This document shows positions 1-12,324 of a stretch of 37,583 nucleotides of DNA, in pieces. The translations under genes were made by a program, and so were the position numbers. The stretch's first letter is position 1, and each line of letters starts with the position of its first letter. Source of the DNA: Ichthyophthirius multifiliis. Taxonomy: Eukaryota; Ciliophora; Oligohymenophorea; Hymenostomatida. The notes under the pieces are model-generated. The model saw only the letters and a program-made list of their open reading frames with translations, had not been told where the DNA came from and ran no database searches. The DNA is taken from positions 1 to 37,583 of the forward strand of contig NW_004086364.1 of NCBI RefSeq assembly GCF_000220395.1. The letters run 5' to 3'.

Positions 1-705
1 ATTAATCTTTTTAATATTTATAATAAAAAAAATATTTTAATTTTTATATAAATTTTTTTTAATTTTAAAAAAAATAAATATATAATTTTTAATTTTTTTT
101 TTTTAATTTTTTATTCAATTTTAATATAAATATATTTTTTATAATTTAATTATATAATATTAATTTTTATATATTTAAATTTTTATTTTTATTGTATATA
201 TTTTATAAATATTTTTATTTTAAAAAATTTATGTTCATTCTTTTTTACTTAATTATTTTTTTGATATTTAAGAATTTTTTTATTTATATATTTTTTTTTT
301 ATAGATTTAAAATTTTAAAACATTCAAAAGAATTTTTCATATCATAATTAAAAATATATTTATTTTTTAATATATATTTTATTTTATTTTTTTATTTACT
401 GAATTTAAAAATGATTAAACTAACAAATTATATTTAATATTATAAACAATCTCATATTAAAATATAAATTTATATAAAATTAAACTTTTTTATATTTTTA
501 TTTTAATTAAAATTAAGATGAAATCATAAAAACTTTAAAAAAATACAATCTATTTAAATATATTTTTCAAATCATTTTTTATTAGTTTAAAAGTAACTTA
601 TTAAATATAAATATATTATTATTAACACAATATAATATTTTTTTATTTTTAATTTAAATTAAATTAAAATCTATTTTTTTTTAAAAAAAGAAAAATTACA
701 AAAAT
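1..705. other. AT-rich intergenic DNA
   Basis: Almost pure A and T with many homopolymers. I see no convincing coding frame or RNA gene. It is the 3' flank of the EF-hand kinase gene. Confidence 0.6.
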
Positions 706-2398
706 TCATTTCAAAATAAAATTAAATTCCTATAGAGAAATATTTCCATCTTAATTTTTATCAAAAATATTAAAAACTTAATCGATTTGACATTAAAGCT
801 GCTAATTTTGGTTTAAAATTTTTAAAAATTTCGAAAATTATTAAATATCCACTTAATTATCTTTACTTGTATTTATATTTTTATACATTATACTTGTATT
901 TATATTGTTCTTTTAGCAAAACTCCTTTAAATACCCTATTAGAGAATATTCATTATTTTTTTATTTGATTTCCTTTTCTGATTGAAGAATTTCCTTAAAC
1001 TCTTCTAATGAAATTTTACCATTTTTATTTAAGTCGAATTCATTGAAGCAATTTTTAATATCTTGCCTTTTAATTTAAGGTATTATTATATGGATCAAAT
1101 TTGAAAACTGTTCCAAATTAAAAGATGTTTCGCCTTTTTTGACAAAATCAGTGAATATTTATTATAAATTAACATTTTGATTATTAATTATAGCTTTAAT
1201 ATCTTTCAAAATCAATTCTATTTTATTATTTTTATTATTATGCTTATTTTATTTATAATTTTTACTAAAAATATCTAATATATTTGAAATTAAAATTGTT
1301 TAATTTTGCTATGAAATTGCTTGAAAAAGAAAGTTGGAATTTTTTTCAGAAATTATATGATCTATTTATTTTAGAAATTCAAAAAAGCTTGATTTATCTA
1401 AAAAATCAAATTTTTTTATTTATCAAAAAGGATTTTTTTTATATTTATTTTATTAAAAAAAACTATTTTTTGCAAATCAAATAATATTGATTTGCTTTTT
1501 TCATCTAACTTTATTTTCTTTCTTTAACTTTATATCATTTCATGTGAAAATATTTCTTCCCAAGTCATTCTTCTGCCTTCATCTATTGAAAGACATTTCA
1601 TTAAAAAATCTCTTGTTTCTTATTTTATTGGTATATTTAAAGGAAACAAAAGAGGCTTATTTTTAATTTCATATAAAAAAGAACTCAAATTTTTACAATT
1701 CCAAGGACTATAAATATATATAAAATTGTATTTTTATAGTTTTTTTATAATTTAGTTTTTTTTTTTAACGTTTTCCCAAATAACATTTCATAAAAAAGCA
1801 TTCCTAAAGACCATATATCACCCTTAGTAGTATATGGATAATTCTCTAATAATTAAGGGGACATATATAGGGGAGTTCCAACTTGTTGTTTAATTAATTT
1901 ATATCCTTTAAGGTCGTATTTAGTAGCAAGGCCAAAATCTGATAATATAAAAGTGTTTTATTTAATTAGGCAGTTTTCTAGTTTTATATCTCGATGTAGG
2001 TATCCATTCTTGATTAAATCTTTGAATCCGTTTATTAATTGATTTAATATTTCAATTGATTAATTTTCTTATAAATAACCACCTCGTCTTTGTATATAAG
2101 TACGGAGATTTCCTCCTTCGCAATATTCGGTAAAAATATAATAGTTTTAATCGTCAGAATAATGGGATATATATTTTAAAATATTATTTGATTTCGTAAA
2201 CTTTTTCATGACTTCTATTTCATTTTCTAATGTTTCTAATTGTATTTAAGACGTTTATAGGGTTGTCTTTTTTATTACTTTAACGGCGAATTATTTATTT
2301 TGTTTTTGACATTTGTATACTTTACCAAATGCACCTTCGCCTAATAAGCATTCGTTATCCCATACGTATCCATCAACTATTTTTAGTTTACTTTACAT
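706..2398 (-). CDS. EF-hand-containing serine/threonine protein kinase (CDPK-like layout)
   Basis: Predicted Ser/Thr kinase with calcium-binding C-terminus, about 543 residues under the TAA/TAG=Gln code. Seen: glycine loop GEGAFGKV (residues 20-27), ATP lysine in FAVKVI (40), catalytic loop HRDIKLEN (135-142), DFGLA (154-158), then GTPLYMSP and GDIWSLG. Two EF-hand loops follow: DLNKNGKISLEEF near residue 430 and DKNQDGNISLQEF near 525, with weaker helical sequence between. The start is the ATG whose CAT lies at 2396-2398; the stop is TGA. One intron, 1708-1769, joins GKT to PWNC. The kinase and EF-hand halves lie in different frames; one extra base in the T7 run at 1411-1417 joins them into a plausible continuous protein. 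The order kinase then EF-hands is that of calcium-dependent protein kinases, but the catalytic domain (YMSPQLL, GTPLY) also recalls ULK/ATG1 kinases. Substrate unknown. Confidence 0.87.
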
Positions 2399-3295
2399 TT
2401 GTGTGATATTTTTTTGTGCCTTTTAGTAATATATTTTTTAATTTATTATGTTTTTTTATTACTTTTTTATTTTTTATTGTTTTTTTAATGTGAAAATATA
2501 ATCATATGTACTTTTTTATGTTGTTTTTATAATTTCACTAATTTAATATATTTGCTATTCATTTCTTTATAAACCAATATTTTTTGACTAAAATGTATTT
2601 AATTTATATTGTTTTAGTTATTTATTAAACTAATTTATTTATATTTTTAAGAAATAATATTAAATAATTAAATATTAATCAATCAAAAAATCGAATAGCT
2701 TATAAATTATATTTTTTAAATTAATATTATTTTATTAATTTTAAATATTATTAAAATTCTTTAAACTTTAATATTAATTTTTTTTTTTGCCATATATTAG
2801 TAAACAACAAATTATAAAAATATAAGAAATATTTTGAAATGAAAGAATAATTATTAATAAAAGAAAATATAAAAATAACAATACATTTTATTATATTTAA
2901 ATTCCTTAATTTTATATATTTCTATTATATTATTCCACATTTTACATTCTATACTAATAACAATATATTATTTTTTTGTATTAGTTTTCATTTAAATTTT
3001 ATTTATTTTAATTTTGTATCCGTATAATAACTTTAAAAGTAAAATCCGAAAAATAAATAATATATTGTAAAAAAAAATTAATTTTTCTAAGGATTTAAAT
3101 ATTAATAATGAAAAAATCAAATAGAAGATAAAATTAGAAATATTTCGAATATACTAGAATAATATAATTTTAAATAATTAAAATAGGAAATATAATAATA
3201 TTAATATAAGACTTATAATATAAATATTTCAAATTATAATATTAAAATGTATTTGAAAATAATTTTGAGTATAAATATTAAAATATTTATAATTA

Positions 3296-3297
<2 letters not shown>

Positions 3298-3326
<29 letters not shown>
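3298..3326. repeat. (TA)n microsatellite
   Basis: Uninterrupted alternating T and A, about 28 bases, in intergenic DNA. Confidence 0.95.
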
Positions 3327-3329
<3 letters not shown>

Positions 3330-3659
3330 AAATTATTTCAGTAAAAATAATAAAATATATTTATTATAATTATTTAAAATTAAATAAAATATAGGGAGAA
3401 CAAAATATCTTTAAAATTTATATAAAAAAAAATACAATAAACATCTTAATTTAAAATATAATTATGTAACAAAATAAATTTTATATATAAATGATATTAT
3501 AATAAATAAAAAAAAATATTATTGAAACTTATTATATCTAAAAATATTTATAGTACATATGTTATTCAATATAATAAATAAGTTTAAATATATTTAAATA
3601 TATTAAAAATATAAATAAAAAAAAAAAAAAATTTTAGAAAAGATTATAAAAAAAAAGAT

Positions 3660-3689
3660 ATATATATAATTTATATAATTTATATAATT

Positions 3690-3737
<48 letters not shown>

Positions 3738-3739
3738 TA
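3660..3739. repeat. 10-base AT repeat followed by (AAT)n
   Basis: Three to four copies of a unit close to ATTTATATAA run directly into about fourteen AAT triplets. This is simple-sequence intergenic DNA with no coding context. Confidence 0.9.
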
Positions 3740-4842
3740 ATGATAATATATTTAAAAATTTTATTTTAAAAATTTTTTACGTATTTTCTAAAATTTTACT
3801 TATATATTTATTTATATTAATAATATAAAAATCCATTTATCAAAATACAATGTGCTTTTATTCTTAATATTTTTTTTATATAATATTTTTATTTTAATAT
3901 TTATTTAAAATTTAGTTTGTTTACTTTAATATTTTTGTAAAACTTTTTATTTAATATATTTTAACAATTAATTTAATTTGAAATTATATATTTTTATAAA
4001 ATTTTTTATTATTTTTTTATTTTAAGATATTTATCAATTTATAGCATTTTTTAATTTAAAATTTATAATTTTTTTTTATTTCGAATATTATAATATAAAA
4101 TTCTTTTATATCTTATTATAATTTTGTTTTTATATTTATTCTTTTTTTTAACTTTTATATTTTTATATTAAATATTACTATATGTTTTATGTTTTATTTT
4201 TTATAAATTATAATTGATTTTTTGTATTATAAAATATTATTAGTATTTTTTATTAATATTTAAATTAGATTAGTACATAAATATTAAATAAAATATTAAT
4301 ATAATGTATATATTATTTTTATAATAATATATAAAATGTTTTTAATTATTATTTTATAGATAATTTATAAATTAATATATTTCATTTAATAACTAAAAAT
4401 TTTGTGAAATTTCAGCTTTTATAATTATTTTTTGGATAATATTTTTTTTATAAAATATTTTTTAAGCGTGTTTTTTGTTTTTTAGTTAAAAATATAATTT
4501 TTTGAAAGTTTAATTTTTTCTATTATTTAATTTTTGATTATTTTAATATTTTAGAAATTATTTTACTACTATTTATATTTATTAATTAATAAAATATCTA
4601 ATACATGTTAAATTTAAAAAGTTAAATAGCTTTTTAATATTAATATAGTATTTTGAAATTTTTGTTTTAAAATCAATAATTTTTATTTATTTAATACAAT
4701 TTCATTAAAAAAATATATTAAAAATTCATAAGTTATAAATTATTTATTGATAAAAAATAAGGAAAACTAAATTAAATGCGATATAAAATAATTAAAAAAT
4801 AAAATAGTTATATTCATATAATTTTAAATATTCTTCATAGAA

Positions 4843-5193
4843 ATGGAAGAATAAAACTTCGAAAATAAGATTTGGATTATTAATAGATTTATTATAGCTG
4901 TTAATTAATTTATCCTAAATTATTTTAGATATGAAATTCATGTTAATTTATTTCTATACTTATATAGTTAATTATTTAGTGTATTATTTTATAAATATTT
5001 TGTTTTATATTTTATCTATTTTACTTTATTTAATTTTTACTATAAGAAACGAGAATTTTTATTTTTAATTATTAAATTATTTTTAATAATGTTTATTAAT
5101 TAAGATTATATTAATCTATTATATATAATAATGTTTTATTTATTATTTTGTAGAATATATAATTATTAATCATTTTTAGCTTAAAAAAGTTGA
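4843..5193 (+). CDS. Possible small membrane protein (weak reading frame)
   Basis: An ATG-to-TGA frame of 116 residues under the ciliate code. It begins MEEQNFENKIWIINRF and then runs through several strongly hydrophobic, aromatic-rich stretches that could be three or four membrane segments, ending LAQKS. No family is recognised. In DNA this AT-rich, TGA-free frames of this length arise by chance and AT-rich noise also translates as Phe/Leu/Ile/Tyr, so this may not be a gene. A slight rise in G and C near the start (4840-4930) is the only composition support. Confidence 0.25.
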
Positions 5194-5703
5194 TTAAACT
5201 ATTAAAAATTTATAATTTTAGGAAATAAACGACTATAATTATTATGTTAAATTTGATTTGGATTTAATCTTTCATTTTATTTTATATTTAATTAAAGTTA
5301 AATATAAATTATCTTTGTATAATATATTAAAAGGTCGTTTGATAATATAAATTTTACTCTTTATTTTTAAAAGATGAAAAAATAGAAAACAATATTAAAA
5401 TGAGCTAAAAGTTTTAAATAGATTAAATATATATTTATATTTTAAATTTAATTTTTAAAATAAAAATTAAATTAATAAATAATTTTTTATTTTTTAAATT
5501 TATTAATATATATTGAAAAGGAAATTATATTTAAATAAATTACATTTTAAAAATAAAATAAAATTTTAAAGAAAAATATTAATTAAACATATAAAATTTT
5601 TTCTAATTATAAGAATAGTAAGTAAAAAAAAATATATAATAATATAAATAATTTTTGAAATAAAAATAAAATACAAAAAAAAATTCTAGATAAATAAATA
5701 AAA
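5194..5703. other. AT-rich intergenic DNA
   Basis: No coding frame with protein-like composition was seen. It is the 5' flank of the endosulfine gene. Confidence 0.5.
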
Positions 5704-5960
5704 ATGGTTTTTTTTAAAAAATTAATTTATCCTTAGATATATTATTTATTTACAAAAGGATCAAGATGAAATGGCTAGACAAGCTGCTTTAATGGAAGAG
5801 AAATTGAAAAAAATGGGAAAGAAAAAACCTCTTGTAAAATAAGATAAGGAAGTAAAAATAAAAATTAAATAATTTTTTCTATTAAAATATAAAAATAAAG
5901 AAAAAAGTTTTTGATTCAGCAGATTATTACAAAGAATAAGAAGAAGGAGGAAAAAGTTGA
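5704..5960 (+). CDS. Endosulfine/ARPP19 (Igo1)-family PP2A inhibitor, three exons
   Basis: A 51-residue protein. Exon 1 is 5704-5706, only the ATG; exon 2 is 5759-5851; exon 3 is 5901-5960, ending in TGA. Introns 5707-5758 and 5852-5900 both start GT and end AG. Translated, exon 2 gives DQDEMARQAALMEEKLKK then MGKKKPLVKQDKE, and exon 3 gives KKVFDSADYYKEQEEGGKS. FDSADY is the family signature: in known members the Ser is phosphorylated by Greatwall kinase and the protein then inhibits PP2A-B55, controlling mitotic entry. The KKPL...KD...FDSAD layout closely resembles plant members. The product is shorter than animal ENSA (about 110-120 residues), lacking most flanking sequence. The splice model is inferred from the sequence alone, but both joins restore the family alignment exactly. 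Confidence 0.83.
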
Positions 5961-6478
5961 TTTTATTAAACTAGAAATATTATTATATATATATTATTAT
6001 AAAAAATGAATACTTTAAATATGTGAAATCTTGAGAAATAAAATGAGAAAAAATATACATGTATATAATTATATGTATATTTTATTTTTATTTTTGACGA
6101 AAACATTATTTTTTACTTATATTTAGTTTAACATTAATATATTTATAATAAGTATTTTTAATTTATATCTAATAAATTATTATTAAATATTTTTTTTGTT
6201 TATTTATATATTTAATATTTATAAATAAGTGTAGGCATCATAAAAAAAAATTCTTATTTTTTTGTTCAAATTATTATTTTTTTAAAAAACAAAAAATTAT
6301 TTATTCATAATAATATATAAAAGTTTTTTTTTATTTTATAAATTAATTTTAATTATTATTATAAATTAAGTATAATTTTATTTAATAATAAAATAAAATT
6401 AACAGAGTTTTTTATATATAAATAAAGAAAATTAAACAATTAAGCTTTATTATATATGAAGATAATATAATAAATATT
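5961..6478. other. AT-rich intergenic DNA
   Basis: Downstream of the endosulfine gene. Nothing gene-like was recognised. Confidence 0.5.
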
Positions 6479-6877
6479 TCATAAAATTTAATTATTAATT
6501 TTATTTTAAATAATATAAGACTTGAATTTAGTATTTATTATAATTAATAATGTACCTCTTAAATTTAATACAATCAAAAATTCTACTTTCTTTACTAAAA
6601 TAATTATTATAAAGGCAAAAAATAATTATGCTTAATCTATTTTTAATATTTTTAAAATAATAATACGAAGCCTTAATTAATAATTTGAAAAAACATAACT
6701 TTAATAAACGAGATATTAGGATTTTAAACTCTATATATTCCTAAACATAATTTAATAAAATAAAATAAATCTGATATACTTTTACATATAATTTTTTTAT
6801 TCGAGAAATAAGCTGACTAGTTTATTGATAAATTTATTTTATTTACTAAATGTTTTTATAAAAAAATATACCTACAT
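6479..6877 (-). CDS. Possible small protein, unknown (weak reading frame)
   Basis: ATG-to-TGA frame of 132 residues beginning MQVYFFIKTFSKQNKF. It has a basic, Gln-rich first half with stretches such as MFRNIQSLKSQYLVYQSY, then two hydrophobic stretches that could span a membrane. The 6650-6880 part has more G and C than its surroundings and the mix of residues is less monotonous than AT noise, which is the reason for listing it. No family match is recognised. The plus strand also has a long TGA-free frame across roughly 6690-7700, so openness alone proves nothing. Confidence 0.28.
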
Positions 6878-8085
6878 AATGTTTTTATTTTCTTTTTTTG
6901 TAAATAAAATATTTTTCCGAAATTTAGACAATCCTTAGATAATCTTTATTTGTTAGATAGTTTATTATAAAAATAATAGTATGGTTGAATTATTTCTTTT
7001 TATGTAAAAACTAAGTTTTTTAAATGAAATTATTTATTAGTATAATTCATTTTTAAATATATATTTAAAGTTGGTTCAAATATTATTAATAAGATCAATA
7101 CAATATCTTTTAGTCAAAATTTTGAAAATTATTTAATTCTATTTATTAATGTCTTTTTTTCAAAATTTTAAATAGCAAAAATTTAAAAATTTTTATTTAT
7201 TTCGTATTCCAAATTAATTAAGATATTAAAATTTAAATTTTACTAAAATTATATTCATTAAAACTTTTTAACTATAATAAATTATTAAATTTACTTATTT
7301 AAAATATAAAATTTTAAGAATTACTATAATCTATTATTTATATCATAATTAAAATAAAATTATTTTTTCTTATTTACAAGTCAAATAATAAAAATTATCT
7401 TAAAATTTAATATATATAAAATTTAACAATAATTAAAAAAATAAATATTTTAAACAAGTTTAAAAAACTAAAAATAAATGCCTAATTAATTTTTATTATA
7501 AAAAATTTAATTCTAAAAAAACTAAAAATCTTTTTGTTGGTAAAAGCATATATTTGCTATTAAAATAAATTAATTATTTATTATAAAATTATAAATTTGA
7601 ATTTTTATTTTTTTATCAATAAATAACAAATAAATATATGTTGTTTCATTAATTCATGTGTATGTTTTTTATATTTTATCTTTTTTTTATTATTTTATTA
7701 AAAAATGAAAAAAAAAAATATTAATTAGTACTTTAATACAACATAATAATTAAAATAATATATTAAATAAGTTTTTTTAAAAAATATATATATTTATTTT
7801 ATATAAAATTATATTTATTAAATTATTTATATATTTTTATTTACTATTTTATCTTTTAAATTATATTAATTAAAAATGTTTTAAAGCATAAGGAAATTTT
7901 AATGTTTTTTTAAAAAAATATAATAAAAAATTTAAAATATAAATATAAAAAATATTATTTATATATACTTAATATTTTTTAAAAATGGTTTATAAAATAA
8001 AATCAGATAAATAATAAAAAATTTAATATATATTTTTATTATATATAATAAAATATTAATAAAAATATGTAAATTATCAAATTCA
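6878..8085. other. AT-rich intergenic DNA
   Basis: Contains a plus-strand frame without TGA for about 1 kb (roughly 6690-7700), but its translation is low-complexity Phe/Leu/Ile/Lys/Asn text with no motif. I see nothing else. Confidence 0.5.
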
Positions 8086-8481
8086 TCATTCCTATTTTTT
8101 TAAATAAACTTTTCTTTGACTGATTTATACAGACAAATGATTATTTTAATTATTCTCAGAATAAGATAAAAGGAAAATGCCATTATTATCGCATTAAACT
8201 GATTTGTCATATAATACCACATCTCCTTTGTAACTGCTTTTTGAGTAAACTTTAGCAATAATATTTTCAGGTACAAAAACGCTTTTGTAAAGAACTCTTT
8301 TTTCTTTTTAAGAACTTTAACATAGCTTATAAGATTCACCTTAGAAATTACATTCACTATAAAATACAACACAATTATCAGGACATTTTTTTTTTTAAGA
8401 TTCTTAAGTATTTTAGGGCAAGTCTTTTTAAACACAAAAAATAATTATAAAGAATGAAAAAAATAATATAAATTTGTTCAT
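8086..8481 (-). CDS. Small secreted protein, beta/gamma-crystallin-like
   Basis: A 131-residue uninterrupted frame, ATG at 8481, TGA at 8086-8088. The N-terminus MNKFILFFSFFIIIFC is a clear signal peptide. The mature part has spaced cysteines (KKCPDNC, SECNFQG, YKLCQ, VQCDNN) and two Greek-key-like strands: VVFYSECNFQGESYKLCQ and AKVYSKSSYKGDVVLYD, the pattern of a beta/gamma-crystallin half-domain pair (aromatic, then F/Y-x-G). In ciliates such domains occur in regulated-secretion granule proteins of the Tetrahymena GRT/IGR type (known). That this protein is granule cargo is inference from signal peptide and fold. G and C content is clearly higher than the flanks. A competing standard-code frame overlaps it on the same strand but starts only at GTG and reads as nondescript hydrophobic sequence. 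Confidence 0.72.
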
Positions 8482-8931
8482 TTATTTTATTTGCTAATTT
8501 TTAATTTTTTTTAAAAAAAGTTTATTTTTTCCTTAATAATAGTGTTTTTTAAGATATAAAATAAAATTGATTATATTAATATTTAAAAAAATATTTAAAA
8601 TAAATTGACGTTTTTAAAAAGAATATAAAATATTAAATAAAAAAAAAATTGAAAAATATAAAATAAAGTAAAGATATAATATTAAAAAAAAAAAATATTA
8701 TAAATATTTATATGATATTATAAATCTAATAATTATAATATTTATCATAAAATATAAAAAAAAAAAAAAAAAATTATAAAATAAAAAATAATAAATAAAA
8801 TATAAAAAATATTAATTAATATAATATTTAAAATTAAAAAATATTATAAAAATAAAAAAAAAAAAAAAAATTAAATAAATATTAAGATAATTAATTATAT
8901 ATTAAATAATATATTTATAATAAATTAAATA

Positions 8932-8967
<36 letters not shown>

Positions 8968-9031
8968 AAATAAATAAATATATAATTATTAAATTTTTAA
9001 TTATATTTTTATTATACATATTATTATTATT
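8482..9031. other. AT-rich intergenic DNA with AAAT repeat
   Basis: Between the crystallin-like gene and the 3' end of the AP-1 mu gene. A-rich, with the tetranucleotide tract at 8931-8980. No coding frame recognised. Confidence 0.6.
8931..8980. repeat. (AAAT)n tetranucleotide repeat
   Basis: About twelve tandem AAAT units with one single-base interruption, in intergenic DNA. Confidence 0.92.
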
Positions 9032-10354
9032 TCATTTCATTCTAATTTAATAATTTTAATTTTTTGTTATATATTATATCCAATTTTATGCTTTATAACC
9101 ACTTTTTTCTTAAATTTTTATATATTTTACTTTTATTCCTGTAATAGTAAAAAATGGTATTTCAAACTCTACTTATATTGGTTTATTTTTAAAATTATTT
9201 CTATTTTCAGATTATACGCTTGGTAATTAAAATGTACAATTCATAATATATTCTTAAAGGCCTTCAAAAGTTTTAAAACTCCATTTTATACATTCTTTTT
9301 CTGGAGCCCATACTTATTTTCCAATTTAAGTTATAAATTATGGTTTTTGTGCATCTTCTGGCACTGGAATATAAAAATTTACATTATTTGCAGTGCATTT
9401 TTATTTAAAATTAGACTTTGCTTTTACTATGTATTCAATTCTTGATTTATTTTATGTATTAATTATTACATCAACACTAAAAAGTGCACTTATTTATACT
9501 GGAATTCTATATGAAATAAGCTCGAATTTACCATCAGGAGGTATAAAGGAAATTATTCTTTCATTTTAAAAAGTTGAAAGTCTAACGCATTAATGAAATT
9601 TAAGATCGTCAAAAGAAATTGTTTTTTCTATATTCGCAGTAAAATTATGGGAATTACTTTCGAAGTATTCTTTATCGTTTATACATAAAAGACATTCTGG
9701 TAAGCCTGATAACATACAATTGGTTATTACAGAACCGATTGTTTCGGCTTCAATTACACTACCGTTTTTGCTTATTAACATATTTAGTTTTTCGATTACG
9801 TCTAGGTAGATTTCGTTTTTCTTATATTTAATATCGTCTTTTCTCCATGTTATTGCTGATGTTGATAAAGTGGCGATTTTTGATAAATTTAAGTCATTCG
9901 AATGTATGGGACTTTTTAATAATTAATGCGATTCAGTCTTGATGAAATCGCCGAGAATTTTGAAGTCAGTTGTTTGCGGAAATCCATTGTCCATTATTTC
10001 GTCTAAAAGCTCGTATATAACTACAAAATTGTCGCGTATAGACTCTTCTTCAAGTAATTTGAAATAATATATGAATATATCGATTAGTTAATATATAAAA
10101 GTTATTATCATCATTGTATTGACATTCTTTTTTGATATGGCGAGGATTGTTATATTATTATAGTGCTTGAATATGTATGTTTGGTGGTCTTTTGGATCAT
10201 ATATTATGGGATTAGGGATTAAGTCTTCTTGTTTATCGATTAAAAGCTTGTTGAATGTCTCGACTGAGTCTGAAGAAAGGTCGGAACGGTATATTCGTTG
10301 GATTATTACTATTCCTTTGTTATTGAGAATGAAAATACCAGATATTCCAGACAT
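9032..10354 (-). CDS. AP-1 clathrin adaptor complex, medium (mu) subunit
   Basis: A single uninterrupted exon of 440 residues, matching the usual mu-1 length of about 420-430. It is the cargo-binding subunit of the AP-1 complex, which sorts tyrosine-motif cargo between trans-Golgi and endosomes. Seen: longin N-terminus MSGISGIFILNNKGIVIIQR; FKLLEEESIRDNFVVIYELL and GFPQTTDFKIL, hallmarks of mu chains; then the mu-homology domain with WRKDDIKYKKNEIYLDVIE, LSGLPECLLCIND, KFHQCVRLSTFQNERIISF, IPPDGKFELISYR and the C-terminal KYIKIQEKSGYKALNWIQYI. EKSGY...WIQYIT matches mu-1 rather than mu-2, which has a different end there. No frame break is needed. It diverges from the GBP-like gene across about 600 bases of AT-rich DNA. 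Confidence 0.96.
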
Positions 10355-10969
10355 TTTATTATATTTATAAATTATTAGTTTTTTTTTATTTTTTTTTATT
10401 TAGATTTTTATTTTATTTTTTTAAAGTGTATAGGTTTATTTGTATAATAATTCATTTTATTTTAAATAATATAATATTATCTTTTTTATTTTATTATAAC
10501 TTATTTTATTTTATTTTATTTTATTAATTCATTTATTTATTTTATTTTATATACATATTTATTTTTTTAATTTTTATAACATTTTAATTTTAAATTATAA
10601 GATTTATAAAAATTAAAATAGTTTAAATATATATTTTATATCATTTTATTTATGTATTTAAAAATATGATTTTTTTTATTTTATTTTAAAAGTCCTGAGC
10701 TATATGCTATGTAGATTAATAATGGAAATTATGTTTTTATTTTTTCTTATTTATCTAAAGTAAAAAAAAAAGCAATATAAAAGTATAAACATATTAAATA
10801 AAAATTACCTTTTTAAAAAAATATAATAAAAAATTTATAATTATTACAAAAAAAAAAAAAAAAAATTATTATACATATATTTAAAAAAAAATATATAAAT
10901 TTTAAAAATAATATAATCCTTCCAAAAAAAATATATATATATATTTAAAAAAAAACGTAATAAAAAATA
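10355..10969. other. Divergent intergenic region between AP-1 mu and GBP-like genes
   Basis: Holds the promoters of both flanking genes by position. It is T-rich near AP-1 mu and A-rich near the GBP-like start. TATA-like sequences are everywhere in this composition, so none can be singled out. Confidence 0.55.
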
Positions 10970-12276
10970 ATGCATAAAGAAAAATCCGACCAAGCTATAC
11001 CATTTATTATTTATTAATAAAATTACGGTTTTAAACTAAATCCAGAAGCTGAAGAATACCTAAAATAATTAAATCCTAACAAAAAATTAGCTGTAGTATC
11101 GATAGTAGGCAAATATCGAACAGGAAAATCTTTTTTTGTAAACAGAGTTTTATTAGAAAGACATGGTTAAAAATCTGGTTTTTCAGTTGGTCCAACAATT
11201 AATCCATGTACAAAAGTAAACTAACAAACTATAAAAATATACATCATTATATTTTTAAAAAATATAAAATGTTAAATGATAATATAAGGGTTTATGGATA
11301 TGGAAAGAATGTTTAAAAAGTCCAGATTCAAATGAAGATACAGACATTATTTTAATTGATACTGAAGGATTTGGTGGAATGGATGAAAATACAAATCATG
11401 ATTCTCGAATATTTTTATTTTCATTACTACTTTCGTCTTATTTTATATATAATTCTTAAGGAAATATAGATGAAAATGCCCTTAATAATATATCGTTGAT
11501 CATAAATTTAGCGAAAGATATAAAACCGGGGGTAAATGATGGCGATTCAGCTGATTATTTTCCTTCTTTTATGTGGGTATTGAGAGATTTCGCTTTGTAA
11601 ATGAAAGATTTGCAAGGTTAAAAAATCAGTGCGAAGGATTATTTGGAAAAAGCATTAGAGTAATAGAAAGGTATATCTGATAATATCGAATAAAAGAACA
11701 AAATAAGGCGATAATTAAAACATTTTTTCAAAGATAGAGATTGTTATACACTTATTAGGCCAGTAGAATCTGAAGCTGAACTTTAGAAATTAAACGAAAT
11801 GTAAAATGAGGATTTAAGACCCGAGTTTGTGGAATAAATAGGATAATTAAGGTAAAGAATCTTTAAAAAAATAAAACCGAAAATGTTAAACGGGAAACAT
11901 TTGAACGGATTTCAGCTCGTGGAGATATGTAAAGCATATATTTAGGCTATTAATAAAGGGGGAGTACCTAATATTGAAAGTGCATGGAATTATATGTGTA
12001 AAAGTGAGAGTATTAAAGCAAAAGATATTTGTTTGAATGAAGTTTAGTAATAATTAGACAGTTTATTTAGGAATTAAGATTAGATTATGGGATATAGTCA
12101 GGAATAAATTAATAAATTATAAAATAAAATGAAGGAAGAGGTCTTTAAAAAATTTAAATAAAAAAGTATAGCTGGATAAGATGAAATTTAGGAATATTTT
12201 GATATGTTAGAATGTGAATTTTAGGAAAAATTTAAAGGGTTTAAAAATAATGTTAAAGAAAAATAAGAAGTAAAGA

Positions 12277-12324
<48 letters not shown>

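Larger units (their letters stand above)
2399..4842. other. AT-rich intergenic DNA with simple repeats
   Basis: Upstream of the kinase gene. It holds a TA tract, short 10-base AT-rich repeats and an AAT tract (listed separately). No protein-like frame was found; TGA is so rare in this composition that long open frames occur by chance. Confidence 0.55.

Noticed and set aside
6690-7700. A plus-strand frame open for about 1 kb.
   Set aside because: TGA is rare in this composition, so such frames arise by chance; the translation has no motif and overlaps very AT-rich DNA.
8100-8435. A 111-residue minus-strand frame under the standard code.
   Set aside because: It begins at GTG, ends at TAA (glutamine here) and overlaps the signal-peptide protein in another frame that makes much better protein sense.
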